The notes beneath the pieces were generated by a model. That model was given only the letters and a program-made list of their open reading frames with translations. It ran no database searches and was not told the DNA's origin. The translations under genes were made by a program, and so were the position numbers. Shown here piece by piece: positions 7,277 through 16,831 of a stretch of 64,000 nt of DNA (the first letter of the stretch is position 1; each line of letters begins with the position of its first letter). The DNA lies in assembly GCA_024403735.1 (NCBI GenBank), contig JAKSRG010000004.1:1-64000 (forward strand). Direction: 5' to 3'. This DNA is from Clostridia bacterium (GTDB lineage Bacteria; Bacillota; Clostridia; Saccharofermentanales; Saccharofermentanaceae).

Positions 7277-7750
7277 ATGGCAAAGCGCTCAAAGATTGCT
7301 CAGGCAGCATACGAAATTGCATTTCCTGTAGCTGAAGAGATGGGTCTTGAACTTGTTGATGCAGAATACAAGAAAGAAGGCCAGAGTATTTTTCTCAGAT
7401 TGTTCATTGATAAGAAAGGTGGACTTGAGATTGATGATTGTGAGAACTTCAGTCGATTGATTGATCCAATCCTTGATGAACAACTTAAGCATGATGCTGA
7501 TTATTTTGAAGTATCTTCACCAGGCCTTACAAGACCTTTGGAGGAACCTTCAGATTTCAGAAGATATTCAGACGAGAAAATAGATGTTTCTCTCTTCAAG
7601 GAGACAGATGGAGTTAAGAACTTCGTTGGAACTATAGTTGAACTTGATGATGAGAAGATTGTTTTCGAGTATGAAGTAAAGAAGGATAAGAAGACAATCG
7701 AGCTCAAGTATGAGCAGATTTCAAAAGCAGTTAGACACATTGAATTTTAA
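7277..7750 (+). CDS. rimP: Ribosome maturation factor RimP
   Basis: A 157-residue factor needed for 30S subunit assembly. The N-terminal alpha/beta domain contains the family pattern VAEEMGLELVDAEYKKEGQ and LRLFIDKKGGLEIDDCENFSR. The C-terminal SH3-like domain includes EVSSPGLTRPL and IELKYEQISKAVRHIEF. The start is clear, with AAGGAGG at 7266-7272. It is the first gene of the rimP-nusA-ylxR-ylxQ-infB operon, the standard order in Firmicutes, and is preceded by a short leader that carries a possible attenuator. Confidence 0.95.
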   Translation: MAKRSKIAQAAYEIAFPVAEEMGLELVDAEYKKEGQSIFLRLFIDKKGGLEIDDCENFSRLIDPILDEQLKHDADYFEVSSPGLTRPLEEPSDFRRYSDEKIDVSLFKETDGVKNFVGTIVELDDEKIVFEYEVKKDKKTIELKYEQISKAVRHIEF

Positions 7751-7789
7751 TAAATTGAATTAGAAAGATTAAATAAGGAGGCACATAAA

Positions 7790-8941
7790 ATGGCTAAGAA
7801 GAAGCAGGGCGAGGAGCAGGAAAGCGTATTATCAGCAATTTTGGCACTCGCAAAAGAGCGTGGTATTGATGAAGAGGTTTTGATTGAGGCAATTGAAGAT
7901 GGTATCGTTGCTGCATTTAAGAGAGAGTTCTCTGCATCAAAGGCCATTGAAGAAGTAGGTGCTGAGATCGATCGTGAGACAGGCGAGATTTTCGTATATA
8001 AGCTCGTTACTGTTGTTGATGATGTACTTGATCCAGAGAATGAGATTTCACTTGAAGAAGCTAAGGCAATTGATCCTGAGTATGAACTCGATGATCAGCT
8101 CGAAGTTGGTATTGATGTAGCAGACCTTGGTAGACTTGCTGCTATCGCTGCTAAGAGCTCTATTTCACAGAAGGTTCGTGAAGCAGAGTATGCAAGAATT
8201 CAGTCAGAGTTCTCAGGCAAGATTAATGAGATTGCTACTGGTACAATTCAGCGTTCAGATAAGCGTTTTGTTTATGTTGATGTTGATAGAGCTGAAGCAG
8301 TGCTTCCTAAGGAGCATCAGATTAAGAACGAGAGATATGACAAGGACAAGTTGATGAAGTTCTTGGTTCTCAATGTTCAGGAGTTTAATGGTAGACCTAC
8401 AGTTACAGTTTCTAGAACACATACAGATCTTGTTCGTAAGCTTTTCGAATTGGAAGTTCCAGAGATTAAGAATGGTGAAGTAGTTATTCATGCAGTTTCT
8501 AGAGAGGCTGGTTCACGTTCCAAGGTTGCTGTTTATTCACGTGATGAGAATATCGATGCTAAGGGTGCTTGTGTTGGTCAGAGAGGTAGCCGAGTTGTTA
8601 AGATTATGGATGAGCTTGGCGGCGAGAAGATCGACATCATTGACTGGAGTGAAGATGAGGCTTTGTTTATTAAGGAAGCTTTGCAGCCAGCAGAAGTTCT
8701 CAGCGTAACAATCGAGAAGACACCTAGAGAGGATGGTCGTATCGAGAATAAGGCAACTGTTGTAGTTCCTGATGATAAGTACTCTGTAGCAATTGGTAGC
8801 AGAGGACAGAATGTAAGACTTGCAGCAAGACTTACAGGCTTTAAGATTGATATTAGAACTGAGTCTGCAGTAGCAGAAGCTAGCAAGAAGGGTCTTCTTG
8901 ATGGTTTCCAGGTAGTTGAAGATTCATCTGATGAAGTTTAA
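7790..8941 (+). CDS. nusA: Transcription termination/antitermination factor NusA
   Basis: A 383-residue RNA polymerase-binding factor that controls pausing, termination and antitermination. The order is an N-terminal polymerase-binding domain (to about residue 130), an S1 domain (ATGTIQRSDKRFVYVDVDRAEAVLPKEHQ), then two KH domains, with GACVGQRGSRV in KH1 and VAIGSRGQNVRLAARLTG in KH2. The acidic C-terminal repeats of E. coli NusA are absent, which is normal for Firmicutes. AAGGAGG lies 8 nt before the ATG. It is operon-linked with rimP upstream and ylxR downstream. Confidence 0.97.
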   Translation: MAKKKQGEEQESVLSAILALAKERGIDEEVLIEAIEDGIVAAFKREFSASKAIEEVGAEIDRETGEIFVYKLVTVVDDVLDPENEISLEEAKAIDPEYELDDQLEVGIDVADLGRLAAIAAKSSISQKVREAEYARIQSEFSGKINEIATGTIQRSDKRFVYVDVDRAEAVLPKEHQIKNERYDKDKLMKFLVLNVQEFNGRPTVTVSRTHTDLVRKLFELEVPEIKNGEVVIHAVSREAGSRSKVAVYSRDENIDAKGACVGQRGSRVVKIMDELGGEKIDIIDWSEDEALFIKEALQPAEVLSVTIEKTPREDGRIENKATVVVPDDKYSVAIGSRGQNVRLAARLTGFKIDIRTESAVAEASKKGLLDGFQVVEDSSDEV

Positions 8942-8974
8942 TTATTGAAGATTTGTTGGAGGATTTCCGATTTG

Positions 8975-9274
8975 ATGAAGAAAAAACCACAGCGAATGTG
9001 CGTGTCTTGTAGGACTAAAGCCGACAAGAAAGACTTACTTAGAGTAGTTCTTTCTCCAAGTGGTGAAATTGTTTACGATCCATCTGGAAGACTTCCTGGA
9101 AGAGGTTCATACCTTTGCAGAAAGCGTGAATGCATTGTGATGGAACTTAAGGCTCATAGATTGTCTAAGGGGCTTCGTCATAATGTTGGTGATGAGGATT
9201 TGATGAAGATTGCGGAATCAATTCTTGCTGAGTGTGAAAAAGATGAAGCAAATAATCAGGTTAAAGGAGAGTAA
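8975..9274 (+). CDS. rnpM: YlxR family RNA-binding protein (RnpM)
   Basis: A 99-residue protein with the YlxR hallmarks RMCVSCRTKADKKDLLRVV and GRLPGRGSYLCRKREC. In B. subtilis the family member is reported to bind RNase P RNA and modulate its activity (RnpM). ATG at 8975 follows GGAGG at 8958-8962; a TTG directly before it is an alternative. It lies between nusA and the L7Ae-like gene, and its stop codon directly abuts the next start. Members of this family always travel with nusA-infB in Firmicutes. Confidence 0.93.
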   Translation: MKKKPQRMCVSCRTKADKKDLLRVVLSPSGEIVYDPSGRLPGRGSYLCRKRECIVMELKAHRLSKGLRHNVGDEDLMKIAESILAECEKDEANNQVKGE

Positions 9275-9628
9275 ATGAAGATAGCTCAGTCTTATTCAGA
9301 ACAAGATATTCTGAAGTTTTTGGGACTTGCACAAAGAGCTTCCAAAGTAGTTTCTGGTAACGATATGTTATTGGATGAGGTAGCAAGAGGCAACATTAAA
9401 TTGTTGATTATTGCGAAGGATGTATCGAAGAATACTTTGGACAAATTTTTGAGTACAGTCGCTAAGTTTGATAAGGAAATACCTGCATACAGATTTGCAG
9501 ATAAGGAAAGTTTAGGAAATGCAATTGGCAAACCAGATCGAGCATTAGTCGGATTAACAGATGATGGTTTTGCTAAGAAACTTGAAATAATGCTTGATAG
9601 GTTTGATAACAAGGAGGAACAGAACTAA
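9275..9628 (+). CDS. L7Ae/L30e-like ribosomal protein YlxQ
   Basis: A 117-residue RNA-binding protein of the L7Ae/L30e superfamily. The conserved fold is recognisable from [37 protein letters not shown], with a later segment [21 protein letters not shown]. Relatives bind kink-turn RNA; the exact RNA partner of YlxQ is not settled. The ATG directly follows the ylxR stop, and its own stop overlaps the infB ATG by one base, so translation is coupled along the operon. Confidence 0.92.
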   Translation: MKIAQSYSEQDILKFLGLAQRASKVVSGNDMLLDEVARGNIKLLIIAKDVSKNTLDKFLSTVAKFDKEIPAYRFADKESLGNAIGKPDRALVGLTDDGFAKKLEIMLDRFDNKEEQN

Positions 9629-12348
9629 TGAGTGATAATGAAAACAAGAAGCCACAGCTAAGCATGAGTGGTGTTTCTGGTAATAAGGAACTTAAAGTTC
9701 GTCGTGTTCGTAAAAAGAAAGTTGATTCAGAGGGTGAAGCTCCAGCGGTTGCTGAAGCAGTAGCTCCTAAGAAAGTTGAAGAAGCACCTAAGGCTGAGCC
9801 AGTTAAGGCACAGGTTGAGAAGCCAGCTGCAGCTCCAAAGAAAGAAGAAGCTCCAAAGGCTGAAAAGCCAGTTGCTCCTAAGAAGGAAGTTGCACCTAAG
9901 AAAGAAACAACTCTTTCATCAGCTGTAGTATCAGTTCCAAAGGATTCAGCTCCAGAACAGAAGAAGAGCCGAGTATCTTCTGCTGTTATCGCTATGCCAG
10001 ATAGTAATGGTGCTACAAAGCGTACACATACTACTTTTGAGCCTAAGGAAAGATTCCAGAGAAATGGTGATGGACCTAGAAATTTCAATGGTCCACGTGG
10101 CGATAGAAATGATCGTGGCCCAAGAGGCGACAGAGACGGTAGACCTGATAGAAATGGTCAGGGCGGTGACAGACGTCAGGGTGGCCAGAGACCTAATGGT
10201 GGATACCAGGGTGGTGGATACCAGGGTAATAGAAACGGCGGCAATAATGGCGGCGGTTTCATGAAGGATAAGGATGAGGATGGCGAGAAGCGTCCAATGC
10301 CTAGAAAGGCTACTAAGCCAAAGGCTGAAACTCCAATTGAAGAAGGTAAGAAGAGCAGAGCAAACTTTGCTGAGAGAAATGCTTTCGATAAGAAGAGAAC
10401 AGAAAATACTGATAACAAGCGTGAGAACGGTAGAGCTGGTAATCAGAATGATAAGCGTTCTCGCAATATGAATGATGTGAACAACTATCGTGGACATGGT
10501 TCAGATGCTTTGAATGATGATTATGATAGCTACTCATATGGTTCAAAGAGAAAGAAGAAGATGGCTAAGTCATCTGCTCCAGCTCCTGTAGCTAAGGCTA
10601 TTACAGATATTCAGCTTCCACCTTTCATTACTGTTAAGGAGTTTGCTGAGGGTATCGGTAAGAAGAGCGGTGATGTAATCATGGAGCTCATGAAGCTCGG
10701 TATTATGGCTACACTTAACCAGGAACTTGATTTTGACACAGCTTGTCTTCTCGCTGATGCATTTGGTATTAATGCAACAGCTATTACAGAAGTAACTGAA
10801 GAAGAAATCCTCTTTGACGAGGGTGAAGGCAACGAGGAAGATTTGAAGGCTCGTCCACCTGTAGTAGTAGTTATGGGTCACGTTGACCATGGTAAGACTT
10901 CACTTCTTGACCGTATCAGATCTTCATCTGTAGTAGCAGGCGAGGCTGGTGGTATCACACAGCACATCGGTGCTTATACAGTTAGACTTAAGGGTCGTCA
11001 GATTACATTCCTTGATACTCCAGGTCACGAAGCGTTCACAACAATGCGTGCTCGTGGTGCTCAGGTTACAGATATTGCAATTCTTGTAGTTGCAGCAGAC
11101 GATGGTGTAATGCCACAGACAATCGAAGCTATTAACCATGCTAAGGCAGCTAATACTGAGATTATCGTTGCAATCAACAAGATTGATAAGCCAGGTGCTA
11201 ACCCAGAGAAGGTTAAGCAGGAACTTACACAGTATGAACTCATTCCTGAAGAGTGGGGTGGTTCAACAGTAATGGTACCAGTAAGTGCTAAGATGGGTCA
11301 GGGTATTGATGACCTCCTTGAGATGGTTCTTCTTACAGCTGATATCTTGGAACTTAAGGCTGATCCTAAGCGTCAGGCTAAGGGTACAGTTATCGAGGCT
11401 AAGCTCGATAAGGCAAGAGGACCTGTTGCAACTGTTCTCGTTCAGAGAGGTACACTCAAGGCTGGTGATTCAGTAGTTTGCGGACCTATGATTGGTAATA
11501 TCCGTGCTATGAACGATGATAAGGGTGCTGAGATTAAGAAGGCTGGTCCTTCAATTCCAGTTGAGATCCTTGGTCTTCCTGAAGTACCAGAAGCTGGTGA
11601 GACACTTTATGCAGTAACAGATGATAAGGTTGCTAGACAGCTCGTTGAGAAGAGAAAGATTAAGCTCCGTGAAGAACAGCTCCGTAAGTCTTCAAGAATG
11701 TCTCTTGATACACTCGCAGCTTCACTCGCAGCTGGTGATGTTAAGGATCTTAACCTCATCGTTAAGGCTGATGTTCAGGGTTCTGTTGAGGCAGTTATCC
11801 AGTCTCTCGAGAAGCTCACTAACGACGAAGTACGTGTTAAGGTTATCCACGGTGGTGTTGGTGCAATCAACGAGTCAGATATCGTTCTTGCTGATGTATC
11901 AAATGCTATTATTATCGGATTTAATGTTCGTCCTAATGCAATCATCACTGAGAAGGCTAAGGAAGCTGGCGTAAATATCAGACTTTATAGCGTAATCTAT
12001 AATGCTATTGAGGATATCGAAGCTGCTATGAAGGGTATGCTCGCACCTACATACGAGGAAGTTGTTCTTGGTCACGTTGAAATCCGCGAACTCTTCAAGG
12101 TATCTGGTGTTGGTACTATCGGTGGTTCTTATGTACTCGATGGTAAGATTACAAGAAACTGCGATGTACGTGTCGTAAGAGATGATATCGTAGTTTATAC
12201 AGGACACCTTGCTTCTCTCCAGAGAATGAAGGATTCTGTTAAGGAAGTTAATGCTGGTTATGAGTGCGGTCTCTCAATTGAGAACTATAACGACATCAAG
12301 ATTGGTGATGTTATCGAAGCATTCACAATGCAGGAAGTAGCTAGATAA
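9628..12348 (+). CDS. infB: Translation initiation factor IF-2
   Basis: A 906-residue GTPase that places initiator fMet-tRNA in the ribosomal P site. The N-terminus is a long low-complexity region: Lys/Ala/Pro/Glu-rich to about residue 140, then Arg/Gly/Asn-rich ([15 protein letters not shown]). It is followed by an IF2_N domain starting near [16 protein letters not shown]. The G domain has GHVDHGKT near residue 417, DTPGHEAF and NKID. The C-terminal beta-barrel and fMet-tRNA-binding domains complete it. The RG-rich stretch gives several long spurious antisense frames. It is the last gene of the nusA operon, because a strong terminator follows. Confidence 0.97.
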   Translation: MSDNENKKPQLSMSGVSGNKELKVRRVRKKKVDSEGEAPAVAEAVAPKKVEEAPKAEPVKAQVEKPAAAPKKEEAPKAEKPVAPKKEVAPKKETTLSSAVVSVPKDSAPEQKKSRVSSAVIAMPDSNGATKRTHTTFEPKERFQRNGDGPRNFNGPRGDRNDRGPRGDRDGRPDRNGQGGDRRQGGQRPNGGYQGGGYQGNRNGGNNGGGFMKDKDEDGEKRPMPRKATKPKAETPIEEGKKSRANFAERNAFDKKRTENTDNKRENGRAGNQNDKRSRNMNDVNNYRGHGSDALNDDYDSYSYGSKRKKKMAKSSAPAPVAKAITDIQLPPFITVKEFAEGIGKKSGDVIMELMKLGIMATLNQELDFDTACLLADAFGINATAITEVTEEEILFDEGEGNEEDLKARPPVVVVMGHVDHGKTSLLDRIRSSSVVAGEAGGITQHIGAYTVRLKGRQITFLDTPGHEAFTTMRARGAQVTDIAILVVAADDGVMPQTIEAINHAKAANTEIIVAINKIDKPGANPEKVKQELTQYELIPEEWGGSTVMVPVSAKMGQGIDDLLEMVLLTADILELKADPKRQAKGTVIEAKLDKARGPVATVLVQRGTLKAGDSVVCGPMIGNIRAMNDDKGAEIKKAGPSIPVEILGLPEVPEAGETLYAVTDDKVARQLVEKRKIKLREEQLRKSSRMSLDTLAASLAAGDVKDLNLIVKADVQGSVEAVIQSLEKLTNDEVRVKVIHGGVGAINESDIVLADVSNAIIIGFNVRPNAIITEKAKEAGVNIRLYSVIYNAIEDIEAAMKGMLAPTYEEVVLGHVEIRELFKVSGVGTIGGSYVLDGKITRNCDVRVVRDDIVVYTGHLASLQRMKDSVKEVNAGYECGLSIENYNDIKIGDVIEAFTMQEVAR

Positions 12349-12361
12349 TTAGAGTTTTAGG

Positions 12362-12410
12362 AGCCGGGCAGAGGAGAAGTCTACATGTAGACTTCTGTCT
12401 TCCGGCTTTT
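12362..12410 (+). terminator. Terminator between infB and rbfA
   Basis: An outer 6-bp stem (AGCCGG with CCGGCT) and an inner 10-bp stem (AGAAGTCTAC with GTAGACTTCT) are separated by an internal loop. A TTTT tract ends at 12410. It separates the nusA-infB unit from rbfA unless read through. Confidence 0.8.
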
Positions 12411-12433
12411 AACTATAAAATGAGGTTTAATTA

Positions 12434-12820
12434 ATGCGAAGAAATAGAGCACAGATTGTTGGCGATGAGATGCAAAAGGTTCTCTCCAACATTATTAATA
12501 ACGAAGTAAAAGATCCACGTATTCCATTATTAACATCAATTGTTGAAGTAAGAATGTCATCAGATCTAACACATGCAACTTGTTATGTATCTGTATTTGG
12601 TGATGAGCATACAAAGAATGAAGCTTTGAGAGCTATCATTCATGCTACAAGCTTCATCAGAAGAGAAATGTGTAAGTATATCAATCTTAGAGTTGCTCCA
12701 GAACTTCACTTTGTATTGGATAATACTCTTGAAGAAGCAGCTAAACTCAATGCTTTGATTGATAAGACTGTTAGTGAAGATGCTAAGAAGCGTGAAGCAC
12801 GTGGAGAAAATGATGAATAA
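12434..12820 (+). CDS. rbfA: 30S ribosome-binding factor RbfA
   Basis: A 128-residue KH-fold protein that binds immature 30S subunits and helps process the 5' end of 16S rRNA. Family features are RAQIVGDEMQKVLSNIINNEVKDPRI at the N-terminus and the beta strands that follow, DLTHATCYVSVFG and LRVAPELHFVLDNTLEEAAKLNALI. The C-terminus is charged. The spacing from the upstream terminator leaves about 24 bp, so expression may depend on readthrough from infB. The gene overlaps the following nrnA by 8 bp. Confidence 0.95.
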   Translation: MRRNRAQIVGDEMQKVLSNIINNEVKDPRIPLLTSIVEVRMSSDLTHATCYVSVFGDEHTKNEALRAIIHATSFIRREMCKYINLRVAPELHFVLDNTLEEAAKLNALIDKTVSEDAKKREARGENDE

Positions 12821-13832
12821 TAGTATTTATAGTAAGAAGACAACTCTTGCGAACACACTTTTGAATAAGCTTAATGAAGTAACAGGTGAGGTGTATATCT
12901 TTATCCATAAGAGTATGGATGGAGATTGTATCGGTTCAGCTTGTGGACTTTGTGAAGTGATTAGAAATCTCGGAATTAATTCTTATGTAGTTATTGGTGA
13001 GCCAGTACTTGATAAGATGAAATTCTTAAATTTAGATAAGTATGTTTTGCCATTACTTGATGCTGAAGCAATTGAGAAAGCAAGTGCTGAACTTGTTATT
13101 GCAGTGGATTGCTCTGAAGCTGGAAGAATGGGTGCTGTAGGTGCTGTTTTCGATAAGGTCGATAACAGAGTAATAGTAGACCACCATGAGACATCAGTAG
13201 GAACTGGCGATAATTGCTTTATCGTTCCAGAAGCATCATCTGCTTCTGAGCTTTGTTTCTATGTTTCTCAAGAATTGGAAAAACTTACTGGTAAGTCTTT
13301 GATTACTAAAGAGGCTGCTCAGTTCTTCTTAACAGGAATTGTTACTGATACAGGTAGATTTGCTTATTCAAATACTAATCCTGAGACACTAGAGGCTGCG
13401 TCTAATCTTATGGAACTCGGCGCTGAGATTAGCCCTGTTATGTATTGGTTCTTCGATTGGAAGAGCAAGGAAGAGTATCTTGTATCAAGTGCGGCAGCTG
13501 CTACTGCTAGATTTGATTTGGATGGCAAGGTAGCGTCTATTACTGTAACTAGAGAATTATTTGATAAATACAATGCTAATGGCGATCAGATTGGTGAGGT
13601 TGTATCTAAGCTTCGTGATGTGGATGGAGTAGTTGTTGCGATTGTTTTGAGAGAGTTGTCGGATGGTAAAATTCGAGTTAACTTCAGATCTCTTGAACCA
13701 TTTGATTGTGTAGCAATTGCTACTCAGTATAATGGTGGCGGACACTTGCGCGCTGCAGGATGTACTGTTGAAGGCGATATTGAATTGATGAGAGATGAGC
13801 TTGTTAATAAAGCTATTGAAGCACTTAAATAA
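12813..13832 (+). CDS. nrnA: DHH-DHHA1 phosphoesterase, NrnA-type nanoRNase/pAp phosphatase
   Basis: A 339-residue metal-dependent phosphoesterase. DHH motifs are IFIHKSMDGDCIGSACGL, VAVDCSEAGRMG and VDHHETS; the DHHA1 domain ends in GGGHLRAAGC. Bacillus NrnA degrades 2-5 nt RNAs and dephosphorylates pAp. The start could be the ATG at 12810 or 12813; 12813 is chosen because GGAG at 12803-12806 is then 6 nt away. The overlap with rbfA and the gap of 2 bp to truB show a tight operon. This rbfA-nrnA-truB-ribF order is standard in Clostridia. Confidence 0.93.
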   Translation: MNNSIYSKKTTLANTLLNKLNEVTGEVYIFIHKSMDGDCIGSACGLCEVIRNLGINSYVVIGEPVLDKMKFLNLDKYVLPLLDAEAIEKASAELVIAVDCSEAGRMGAVGAVFDKVDNRVIVDHHETSVGTGDNCFIVPEASSASELCFYVSQELEKLTGKSLITKEAAQFFLTGIVTDTGRFAYSNTNPETLEAASNLMELGAEISPVMYWFFDWKSKEEYLVSSAAAATARFDLDGKVASITVTRELFDKYNANGDQIGEVVSKLRDVDGVVVAIVLRELSDGKIRVNFRSLEPFDCVAIATQYNGGGHLRAAGCTVEGDIELMRDELVNKAIEALK

Positions 13833-13834
13833 TA

Positions 13835-14785
13835 ATGAATTTTGAAGAAATTAATGGACTAATTCTTTTGGATAAAAGCGTTGGAATGACTTCTTTTGGC
13901 GCGGATACTAAATTCAAAAGACTTCTACAAACTAAGAAAGTTGGACATTGTGGAACTCTTGATCCGTTCGCGACAGGGGTTCTGCCAGTGTGTTTTGGAA
14001 AAGGTCTTAGATTTGTTAGATACGCTGATAAATATGATAAGGCATATTTTTGTAAGGCTGTATTTGGTAAAACGACTGATACCCTTGATATTGAGGGCGA
14101 AGTTGTTTCTGAGAATATCCCTAGTGGAGAAGTTCTTGATAGTCTTGTTAGTAGTGATTACAAGTTGATTAGAGATGCCTTTGAGGAAATATCTCATATT
14201 ACGATGCAGACTCCTCCTAAGTATTCGGCTAAGAAGATTAATGGTCAGAAAGCGTATGAACTCGCTCGTAAGGGAATTGAAGTTGAACTTAAGCCTAATA
14301 AGGTTACTATTCATAAGCTAGACATCATTGATATTAGTGTGGTTGATGGTTTGATTGAGGTGTCTTTTGAAGTTTATTGTTCAAAGGGAACTTATATCAG
14401 AACTATTTGTGATGATGTAGGCAAGATTACGGACTTTGGTGCCTTTGCAAAGGAACTCAGAAGAATTGAAGTAGGTCCATTTGATCTATCAAAGACTTAT
14501 ACGATGGAGCAGATCGAAGAGATGGCTTCAAGAGAAGATTATTCTTTTATCCTTGATGCTTCGAAGATAGTTGATTATATGCCTGTGCTTAAGCTTAATG
14601 CTACTGCTGCTTCTATGGTTAAGTGTGGCAAAAAGCTTAATGCGAAGTATTTTACTGAGGAACTTGAGAGTAATGAGCCTGGTACTTTGTTCAGAGCTAT
14701 GTACGAAGACAAAGTAATTGCTGTTATGTATGAGAGTTTCGAGGACGATAAGCATGTCTTGAGAATAGAGAGGATGCTCGCATGA
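13835..14785 (+). CDS. truB: tRNA pseudouridine(55) synthase TruB
   Basis: A 316-residue enzyme that converts U55 of the tRNA T-loop to pseudouridine. The catalytic Asp is D43 in GHCGTLDPFATGVLPV. GLILLDKSVGMTSF at the N-terminus, TPPKYSAKKINGQKAYELARKG and YCSKGTYIRTICDD are family motifs. The C-terminal region is a short PUA-like domain. No strong ribosome site precedes the start, consistent with translational coupling to nrnA 2 bp upstream. The stop overlaps the ribF start. Confidence 0.95.
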   Translation: MNFEEINGLILLDKSVGMTSFGADTKFKRLLQTKKVGHCGTLDPFATGVLPVCFGKGLRFVRYADKYDKAYFCKAVFGKTTDTLDIEGEVVSENIPSGEVLDSLVSSDYKLIRDAFEEISHITMQTPPKYSAKKINGQKAYELARKGIEVELKPNKVTIHKLDIIDISVVDGLIEVSFEVYCSKGTYIRTICDDVGKITDFGAFAKELRRIEVGPFDLSKTYTMEQIEEMASREDYSFILDASKIVDYMPVLKLNATAASMVKCGKKLNAKYFTEELESNEPGTLFRAMYEDKVIAVMYESFEDDKHVLRIERMLA

Positions 14786-15720
14786 TGAAGACAAAGCTTA
14801 CGATTATTAATTCGATTGAAGATGCTATTGAGAAGGATACTAGAGCAATTGCTCTTGGCTTTTTTGACGGAATTCATGTTGGTCACAGACACATTATTGA
14901 GAAGGTTATCGAAGTTTCTAAGCTCAAGGGTGTTACTTCCACAGTTCTTAGTTTTGTTGATTTCCCAACGAAGGATTCGAAAACAATCATCTCGCTTGAG
15001 GAACGTGTCGATGTATTAACTTCATTGGGCGTTGAAGAGTTTATCGTTATTCGATTTACAGATGATGTTAAGAATATGCTCCCAGAAGATTTTTATCATA
15101 AGTTTCTTATAGATAAATTTGGAGCAGTAGCTCTTTTTACAGGTGAAGACTATACATTTGGAAGAGGCGGTAAAGGTAAGATTGAACATCTTTCTGCTCT
15201 TTCTGAGGCTGATGATGTGGAGCTATATGTTGTCCCTGATATAAGAAAATATGATAGACGTATATCTTCTACTTGGATTAGGAATGCACTTGATGAAGGT
15301 GATATGAAGCTTGTGACTGAACTTCTAGGCGGAGTTAAGTATTCTGTTAAAGGCGAGATTCTTGTTGGTAAGAAGTTAGGTCGAACATTAGGTTTTCCTA
15401 CTATTAATCAGAGATTTCCTTCTGATAAGTATGTATGTAGATTAGGCGTATATAGAAGTATCGCAATTATCGATGGTAAGGAATATCCTTCTATATCGAA
15501 TGTTGGTATGAGACCAACAGTGGAGAATACAAATAGCGTTAATTGTGAGACTTACATCTATGATTTGTGTGAAGACTTGTATGGACGCTATGCTGAAGTT
15601 GTTCTTGTTGAGTTTATAAGAGACGAGAAAAAGTTTTCGAGCAGTTCGGAACTTAAAGCCCAGGTTGATTACGATAAGCAACTAGTGGCGAAAATGTGGA
15701 ATATTGAAATTACTGATTAA
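14782..15720 (+). CDS. ribF: Bifunctional riboflavin kinase/FAD synthetase RibF
   Basis: A 312-residue enzyme that phosphorylates riboflavin to FMN and adenylylates FMN to FAD. The N-terminal nucleotidyltransferase domain has LGFFDGIHVGHRHII and the later STWIRNALDEGD (the ISSTxIR motif). The C-terminal riboflavin kinase domain has GEILVGKKLGRTLGFPTIN and the metal/ATP-binding PTIN. The ATG at 14782 overlaps the truB stop by 4 bp; an ATG directly following at 14785 is an alternative. It is the final gene of the rbfA operon. Confidence 0.95.
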   Translation: MMKTKLTIINSIEDAIEKDTRAIALGFFDGIHVGHRHIIEKVIEVSKLKGVTSTVLSFVDFPTKDSKTIISLEERVDVLTSLGVEEFIVIRFTDDVKNMLPEDFYHKFLIDKFGAVALFTGEDYTFGRGGKGKIEHLSALSEADDVELYVVPDIRKYDRRISSTWIRNALDEGDMKLVTELLGGVKYSVKGEILVGKKLGRTLGFPTINQRFPSDKYVCRLGVYRSIAIIDGKEYPSISNVGMRPTVENTNSVNCETYIYDLCEDLYGRYAEVVLVEFIRDEKKFSSSSELKAQVDYDKQLVAKMWNIEITD

Positions 15721-15781
15721 AGAATGCTGTATTGATGTTAAAATTAGTTGGTATTGCTTTGGCGTAAGTTAGGAGAAAGAT

Positions 15782-16819
15782 ATGAGTACAGAAGTAAGTT
15801 TTCCTGGTCTAGGAATAACTATGAATATTAATAGTATCGCATTCAGTATCTTTGGTATTGATGTGTACTGGTACGGCATCATCATTGCTTTGGGTATTGC
15901 TTTGTGCGTAACTCTTGGTATGAAGCATTGTAAGGCTAATAAGTTCTCTCAGGATTTGATAGCTGATTTAATTTTGGCTGCGCTTCCTACTGCGATTGTT
16001 GGTGCGAGACTATATTATGTATTCTGTGAGTGGGATTACTACAAAGTAGATTTCAGAAGAATTATTGATACTCGTTCTGGTGGACTTGCTATTTATGGCG
16101 GTGTAATTGGAGCGTTCCTTGCTGTATTCGTTATGTGTAAGATACGTAAAATCCCTATGGCAGCGTGCCTGGATTTTGCTATTCCATATTTCCCATTAGG
16201 TCAGGCAATTGGTCGTTGGGGTAACTTCTTTAATCAGGAAGCGTTTGGTACAACAACAACACTTCCTTGGGGTATGACTAGTGATAAGGTAGTTTCATAT
16301 TTGGCATCTAATTGTCCTGAATTAGATTCTACAATGCCAGTTCACCCAACATTCTTATACGAGTCACTTTTTAACATTGTATTGTTCTTTGTTTTACTTC
16401 AGGTTAGAAAGAAGAGTAAGCATGACTGGGAGACTGTATGTGGTTACTTCATCGGTTATGGTTTTGCGAGATTTTTAATTGAAGGATTAAGAACAGATTC
16501 ACTTTACTTAGGTAATACTGGAATTAGAACTTCTCAGCTTCTTTCATTGATCCTCGTAGTTGTAGGAATTCTATATATCTGTGTTGCTCATATGAAGAAC
16601 ATTAAGAGACAGTATATTCCTGAGAAATTCCTTAATAATTCTAAGTTGTTCGTAGAAGTAGAAGAGGAAAAGAATGATGCTTCTGATAGTTCTACAACTG
16701 ATGAGAAGCAGGAGACTTCTGAAGTAGCTGATGATGCTTCTACTGAAGAAGATACAAATAAAGAAGAGAATACTGAAGCTACAGAAGAAGCTTCTGAAGA
16801 TAATTCAAAGAAAGAGTAA
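15782..16819 (+). CDS. lgt: Prolipoprotein diacylglyceryl transferase Lgt with acidic tail
   Basis: A 345-residue membrane enzyme that transfers diacylglycerol to the lipobox Cys of prolipoproteins. Signatures are VYWYGIIIALGI, RSGGLAIYGGVIGAF and the Lgt motif GRWGNFFNQEAFG. Seven hydrophobic segments are visible up to about residue 270. The last 65 or so residues are a cytosolic, highly acidic tail of Glu, Asp, Ser and Thr, which the common Lgt family lacks. AGGAGAAAG precedes the start. The rodA gene begins 12 bp downstream. The lipoprotein at 54778 is one presumptive substrate in this window. Confidence 0.94.
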   Translation: MSTEVSFPGLGITMNINSIAFSIFGIDVYWYGIIIALGIALCVTLGMKHCKANKFSQDLIADLILAALPTAIVGARLYYVFCEWDYYKVDFRRIIDTRSGGLAIYGGVIGAFLAVFVMCKIRKIPMAACLDFAIPYFPLGQAIGRWGNFFNQEAFGTTTTLPWGMTSDKVVSYLASNCPELDSTMPVHPTFLYESLFNIVLFFVLLQVRKKSKHDWETVCGYFIGYGFARFLIEGLRTDSLYLGNTGIRTSQLLSLILVVVGILYICVAHMKNIKRQYIPEKFLNNSKLFVEVEEEKNDASDSSTTDEKQETSEVADDASTEEDTNKEENTEATEEASEDNSKKE

Positions 16820-16831
16820 TAGTTATACGTA

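Noticed and set aside
10081..10270. Repeats in infB as a possible CRISPR or minisatellite
   Set aside because: The repetition follows Gly/Arg/Asn codons of the IF-2 linker; there are no spacers of constant length.
9573..10497. Long antisense frames in the 5' part of infB
   Set aside because: They mirror the low-complexity Lys/Ala/Pro and Arg/Gly repeats of IF-2 and have no start signals.
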